From contig JAKLQB010000938.1 in NCBI GenBank assembly GCA_022013615.1, positions 1 through 8,232 of the forward strand: a stretch of DNA of 8,232 nt, written 5' to 3'. This stretch comes from Desulfobacterales bacterium. GTDB taxonomy: Bacteria > Desulfobacterota > DSM-4660 > Desulfatiglandales > Desulfatiglandaceae. Shown here piece by piece: positions 5,053-8,232 of this stretch (position 1 is the first letter of the stretch; each line of letters starts with the position of its first letter). The notes beneath the pieces were generated by a model, which had not been told where the DNA came from, searched no databases, and saw only the letters and a program-made list of their open reading frames with translations. The position numbers were made by a program, and so were the translations under genes.

Positions 5053-6024
5053 ATGGCTGTTTTTAAAGATAATAATAAACTGGCCTGGTTGCTTGTAACT
5101 GCAGGTGTGTTGATCCTGCCCATCATTCTGGGCGAGGGGTATTATCTGTGCGTTATGAACTTTATCGCCCTGTATTCCATTGTAGCCGTAGGACTCTGCC
5201 TCCTGGTAGGCTATGGAGGGCAGCTATCCATTTCCCATTCCGCCTTCTTTGCCATAGGCGCTTACGCATCGGCCATCTTCTGTCTTCGTTATGGTCTGCA
5301 CCCTCTGATTTCAATTGTTTTAAGCCAGGGAATTGCGGTGCCCATAGCATGGGGCATCGGTGTGGTGGTACTCCGGTTGAAGGGCCATTACTTGGCTATT
5401 GCCACCCTGAGTTTTACCATCATTGTTGAAGTCTTAATCAAAGAAACGCCGTGGTTGACTGGTGGACTTCAAGGATTGGCTTCCATCCCTTCCATTTCTC
5501 TGGGTGATTTCTTGATTGATTCAGATTGGCGTTTTTATTTCATTGCCTGGCCTCTTACCATGCTCTTGCTTTTGTTTGCCCTGAACCTGGTGGATTCACG
5601 AATGGGCAGAATATTTAGGGCTACTAAGGAAAGCGAGGATATTGCCCGTCTGTTCGGAGCGGACGTTAAAATGTATAAGGTTAAACTCTTTATCCTCTCT
5701 TCAGTGTATGCCTCTTTTGCTGGCAGCCTCTATGCTCATTTTGTGACCTTCATCTCTCCGGTTGCTGGATCGATCATGTTTGCCATAGATATCATTATGG
5801 TTCTGGCCTTTGGAGGATTCACGATTCTTTGGGGGGCCATGCTAGGTGCAGCCTCCTTAACCTTTCTCAATGAGTACCTGACTATCTTTGCCGACTACAA
5901 GCGGGCTATTTACGGCCTGGCTTTGATAGTGATTATGCTCTTTTTTCCTAACGGGCTACTTGAGGGGCTGAAGGATTCTGCAAGATTTTTACTGCAATCG
6001 GCACGGAAGGGGGTGGGGGAGTAA
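5053..6024 (+). CDS. livM: HAAT-family ABC transporter permease LivM
   Basis: The 323-residue inner-membrane protein partners LivH. The LivM signature is clear: G-Y-G-G-Q-L-S-I-S-H-S-A-F-F-A-I-G-A-Y at 53-71 and L-R-L-K-G-H-Y-L-A-I-A-T-L-S-F at 107-121, followed by T-G-G-L-Q-G-L where family members commonly carry T-G-G-x-x-G-L. R-A-T-K-E-S-E-D-I-A-R-L-F-G marks the cytoplasmic coupling helix that docks to the ATPases. The C-terminus has F-F-P-N-G-L-L-E-G, the usual end of the last membrane segment. The second residue of the common S-x-G-H motif is S61 here, a mild variation. ATG 5053 follows the enzyme gene by ten bases with only a weak SD (GATGGG), so reinitiation after the upstream stop is likely. 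Its own stop overlaps the livG start by one base. Confidence 0.94.
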   Translation: MAVFKDNNKLAWLLVTAGVLILPIILGEGYYLCVMNFIALYSIVAVGLCLLVGYGGQLSISHSAFFAIGAYASAIFCLRYGLHPLISIVLSQGIAVPIAWGIGVVVLRLKGHYLAIATLSFTIIVEVLIKETPWLTGGLQGLASIPSISLGDFLIDSDWRFYFIAWPLTMLLLLFALNLVDSRMGRIFRATKESEDIARLFGADVKMYKVKLFILSSVYASFAGSLYAHFVTFISPVAGSIMFAIDIIMVLAFGGFTILWGAMLGAASLTFLNEYLTIFADYKRAIYGLALIVIMLFFPNGLLEGLKDSARFLLQSARKGVGE

Positions 6025-6791
6025 TGCTTTCTCTCAGCAGCGTGACCAAGAAGTTTGCCGGGTTGAAAGCCCTTTCCGAGGTTAGTTTTAATGTGGAAAG
6101 CGGCGTGATCAAAGGCCTTATAGGCCCCAATGGGGCTGGCAAGACCACACTTTTCAACATCATTACTGGTGTTTTTCCGCCGAGCGAAGGTATGGTCATA
6201 TTCCTTGGTGAGGATGTCATCCGGAAAAGACCTGAGAGAATTGCCCGATTGGGAATATCCCGAACTTTTCAACAGGCCTTTCTGTTTAAAAGCCTTACTG
6301 TTTGGGAAAACGTTATGCTGGGCCGTCATTACCGAACAAAGGCCGAGTTTTTTAGCTGTGGACTCAGGTTTCCTTGGGCCAGGCGGGAGGAAAGGATGAT
6401 CCGTAAGCAGAGCCTGGAGTATTTAGACATGTTCGGTTTGGCAGACAAAAAGGATAGAATCGCCCATGAACTTCCCATGGGTGAGCAAAGGTATCTGGAA
6501 GTGGCTCGGGCTCTGGCCACAGAGCCGAAATTACTTATCCTGGATGAACCGACATCGGGGCTCAATGATAACGAGAGAGCTGATTTCCAGGACATCGTCT
6601 GCAGAATTCGAGATATGGGGATTACCCTCTTGGTCATCGAACACCACATGAAATTCATCATGGAGGTCTGCGACGATATTGTGGTTTTGAACTTTGGGGT
6701 CAAGATTGCGGAGGGGACCCCTAAGGAAATCCAGAATTCTCAGAAGGTTATTGAAGCCTATTTGGGTACCGAGGAAGAAAGTGATTATTGA
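6024..6791 (+). CDS. livG: HAAT-family ABC transporter ATP-binding protein LivG
   Basis: The 255-residue cytoplasmic ATPase powers the importer together with LivF. Walker A is G-P-N-G-A-G-K-T at 34-41; the Q-loop is R-T-F-Q with Q83; the ABC signature is L-P-M-G-E-Q at 150-155, the LivG form of LSGGQ; Walker B is L-L-I-L-D-E-P at 170-176; and the switch histidine is H207 in I-E-H-H-M-K. The stretch of about 65 residues between Q-loop and signature is longer than in LivF, typical of LivG. The C-terminus has G-x-K-I-A-E-G-T-P-K-E-I, also typical. All catalytic elements are intact. The start ATG overlaps the livM stop (TAATG), with a G-rich ribosome binding stretch (GGGGGAG) just upstream, and the 3' end overlaps the livF start by 11 bases. 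Confidence 0.95.
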   Translation: MLSLSSVTKKFAGLKALSEVSFNVESGVIKGLIGPNGAGKTTLFNIITGVFPPSEGMVIFLGEDVIRKRPERIARLGISRTFQQAFLFKSLTVWENVMLGRHYRTKAEFFSCGLRFPWARREERMIRKQSLEYLDMFGLADKKDRIAHELPMGEQRYLEVARALATEPKLLILDEPTSGLNDNERADFQDIVCRIRDMGITLLVIEHHMKFIMEVCDDIVVLNFGVKIAEGTPKEIQNSQKVIEAYLGTEEESDY

Positions 6792-7497
6792 AGTAAAGGA
6801 TATAGACGTCTTTTATGGCAACATTCAGGCCCTGAGACAGATCTCTCTGTGGGTGGACAGGGGTGAGATAGTGGCTCTTATTGGGGCTAACGGCGCCGGA
6901 AAATCTACTCTGATGAAGGCTATTGTCGGCCTTATTCCCAAAAGGTCTGGAACCATCTACTTTGAGGATCGGCCAATCACCACAATGCCATCCGCTAATA
7001 TTATCCGCTTAGGCATATCGGTCGTTGCGGAAGGGCGCCGCTTGTTTGGCCCCCTATCGGTGATGGATAATCTGAACCTGGGAGCATACCTGCGTCTTAC
7101 GAACAGACAGGGGCAGGAGGTCCAGAAAGACATTCAAACTATGTTTGAGATCTTCCCCCCTTTGAAAGAGCGGAGCAAACAATCAGCCGGAACTCTTTCT
7201 GGAGGGGAGCAGCAGATGCTGGCCATCGCTAGGGCCTTGATGGCCAGACCCAAGGCGATACTTATGGATGAGCCATCAACTGGATTGGCACCTCTCATTG
7301 TTACTGAGATATTTGGAGTCATCAAACGTCTGAAGCAAGAAGGAAATACAATATTGCTAATTGAACAGAATGCCAGGATGGCCCTAAAGATTTCCGATAG
7401 GGCGTATGTTATGGAGTCAGGTCGGATTGCTTTGGAGGGAAATGCGCAGGAATTATTGGAAGTTGACTCAGTACAAAGATCTTATCTGGGTGTTTAA
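6781..7497 (+). CDS. livF: HAAT-family ABC transporter ATP-binding protein LivF
   Basis: The 238-residue cytoplasmic ATPase is the second nucleotide-binding subunit. Walker A is G-A-N-G-A-G-K-S at 35-42; the region normally holding the Q-loop reads V-A-E-G-R-R-L-F with E84, as is usual in LivF; the signature is L-S-G-G-E-Q-Q at 139-145; Walker B is A-I-L-M-D-E-P-S at 159-166; and the switch position is Q196 in I-E-Q-N, characteristic of LivF rather than a defect. I chose GTG 6781 because GAGGA lies at 6771-6775, five bases upstream, and the protein then begins with the family-typical short strand I-I-E-V-K-D. An ATG at 6694 in the same frame would add 29 arginine-rich residues read entirely inside livG, which is unlikely. 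The 11-base overlap with livG implies coupled translation. Confidence 0.94.
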   Translation: MIIEVKDIDVFYGNIQALRQISLWVDRGEIVALIGANGAGKSTLMKAIVGLIPKRSGTIYFEDRPITTMPSANIIRLGISVVAEGRRLFGPLSVMDNLNLGAYLRLTNRQGQEVQKDIQTMFEIFPPLKERSKQSAGTLSGGEQQMLAIARALMARPKAILMDEPSTGLAPLIVTEIFGVIKRLKQEGNTILLIEQNARMALKISDRAYVMESGRIALEGNAQELLEVDSVQRSYLGV

Positions 7498-7649
7498 TTT
7501 TGGAAATTTAGGCCTCGGCTCTTAGGGCTTTATAAAACATATATGCCGAGAGAAAATGAAGTAATGTTATCCAGGGAATATCTCTGCATTATGCCTAAAT
7601 AATCTTTTTATCATCACTACTATTGAATATCTCATGGAATGGAGAAATA
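7498..7649 (+). other. 152-bp gap with nested inverted repeats before the SDR gene
   Basis: This gap breaks the otherwise tight spacing. ATTTAGGC (7506-7513) is complementary to GCCTAAAT (7593-7600), and directly inside it CTCGGC (7514-7519) is complementary to GCCGAG (7545-7550); AGAGA (7549-7553) could instead pair with TCTCT (7581-7585). A five-T run (7605-7609) follows the outer arm. The long loops make a simple intrinsic terminator doubtful. A TATAAA at 7531-7536 could be a -10, but no good -35 stands before it. The gap may hold a weak terminator, a leader or a promoter for the SDR gene; the sequence does not decide. Confidence 0.4.
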
Positions 7650-8232
7650 ATGGATAGGGTTACATTAGTGACAGGAAGCGGCTCTGGAATCGGTCGGGCC
7701 ATTGCCTTGGCATTTGCAAAATCAGGACACCCTGTGGTGGTGAATGACATAGTTCGTGAGGCTGGAAAACGGGTCCTTTCCGAGATCGAAGCGGAGGGAG
7801 GGGAAGGATCGTTTATTCCAGCAGATATTTCAAATGTTATTCAAGTTAAAAGCATGTTTGAAAAGACTAGAAAAAAGTACGGGAGCGTTGATGTTTTGGT
7901 GAACAATGCTGGCGTTCCCGGTCCCTTTTCACTGATAGCTGATATGGCGGATGAAACCTGGCATAAAACCATTTCTATTCATCTCAATGGCACCTTTTTC
8001 TGTCTGCGAGAAGCGGCACGGTTAATGATGGTCGCTGGCTTTGGAAGAATCATTAATATGGCGTCCATTGCAGGGTTATTGGGGACAGTAGGCTCTGGTG
8101 AGTATGGGGCTGCTAAAGCCGGGATCATTAATCTCACGATGACAGCCGCAAAGGAGTTGGGGCCTTATAACATTACTGTGAATGCCATAGCTCCGGGTAT
8201 GGTGGGAACACCCACGAACTTGAAGCTGAAGG
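7650..8232 (+). CDS. Short-chain dehydrogenase/reductase (SDR), N-terminal part, cut by the right edge
   Basis: About 194 residues of a classical SDR of usual length near 250 are visible. The Rossmann cofactor motif T-G-S-G-S-G-I-G is at 8-15; D33 at the end of the second strand (V-V-V-N-D) suggests NAD(H) rather than NADP(H); D59 contacts the adenine ring in this family; N-N-A-G is at 85-88. The catalytic set is complete: N113, S139, Y152 and K156 (Y-x-x-x-K as Y-G-A-A-K), followed by the P-G motif at 182-183. It resembles FabG-like oxidoreductases acting on hydroxyacyl or small alcohol substrates, but such enzymes cannot be assigned a substrate from motifs. ATG 7650 has GGAG five bases upstream. 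It follows livF on the same strand after a 152-bp gap, so it may be read from the importer transcript or its own promoter. The C-terminal substrate loop lies outside the window. Confidence 0.93.
   Translation, partial: MDRVTLVTGSGSGIGRAIALAFAKSGHPVVVNDIVREAGKRVLSEIEAEGGEGSFIPADISNVIQVKSMFEKTRKKYGSVDVLVNNAGVPGPFSLIADMADETWHKTISIHLNGTFFCLREAARLMMVAGFGRIINMASIAGLLGTVGSGEYGAAKAGIINLTMTAAKELGPYNITVNAIAPGMVGTPTNLKLK

Noticed and set aside
6471..6490. LivG signature L-P-M-G-E-Q instead of LSGGQ, and LivF glutamine in place of the switch histidine, as possible defects
   Set aside because: Both are the normal forms for LivG and LivF families; all other ATPase motifs are intact.
6694..6780. Longer livF start at ATG 6694
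   Set aside because: The extra 29 residues are arginine-rich and lie wholly inside livG; GTG 6781 has a proper ribosome binding site and a family-typical N-terminus.
1..8232. Search for CRISPR arrays, tRNA/rRNA genes, insertion-sequence ends, phage or defence genes
   Set aside because: I saw no regularly spaced repeats, no tRNA-like cloverleaf motifs and no transposase, integrase or defence-type coding regions by reading; no software search was possible.

Overview
The window looks like chromosomal DNA from an anaerobic deltaproteobacterium-type organism (Desulfobacterota or a relative). This rests on the style of the branched-chain-amino-acid-type (HAAT) ABC transporter genes, on a DUF1285-like fragment beside a small protein of a kind I associate with that group, and on moderate GC (hand counts of single 60-base lines gave about 32-35% in the regulator gene and 48% in the dehydratase-like gene). 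The taxonomic call is inference. I see no rRNA, tRNA, CRISPR array, insertion sequence or other mobile element.

Layout. Positions 1-500 hold two overlapping minus-strand genes: a truncated DUF1285-like gene at the window edge and, upstream of it, a 115-residue uncharacterised protein. Positions 501-900 are an A/T-rich divergent intergenic region with two related operator-like sequences, phased T-tracts and a -35-like hexamer. Everything after that is on the plus strand: a TetR-family regulator (901-1500), a periplasmic solute-binding protein (1556-2698), a strong intergenic hairpin (2707-2737), the permease LivH (2767-3669), an MmgE/PrpD-family enzyme (3669-5042), the permease LivM (5053-6024), the ATPases LivG (6024-6791) and LivF (6781-7497), a 152-bp structured gap, and a short-chain dehydrogenase/reductase running off the right edge (7650 onward).

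How it works together. The binding protein, two permeases and two ATPases form one complete HAAT-type importer. Tight spacing from LivH to LivF (1-base overlap, 1-base overlap, 10-nt gap, 1-base overlap, 11-base overlap) indicates one transcript with coupled translation. The enzyme gene sits between the two permease genes, so it is probably made with the importer and may act on the imported solute or an early product. The TetR protein probably senses the substrate or a derivative (often an acyl-CoA or small acid in comparable loci) and controls itself and the importer through the sites upstream. The SDR may be a further catabolic step. The transported compound cannot be read from the sequence.

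The most notable points are the MmgE/PrpD enzyme embedded in the transporter operon, the inverted pair of matching operator-like sites (15 of 18 bases identical), and the perfect 11-bp hairpin between the binding protein and permease genes.
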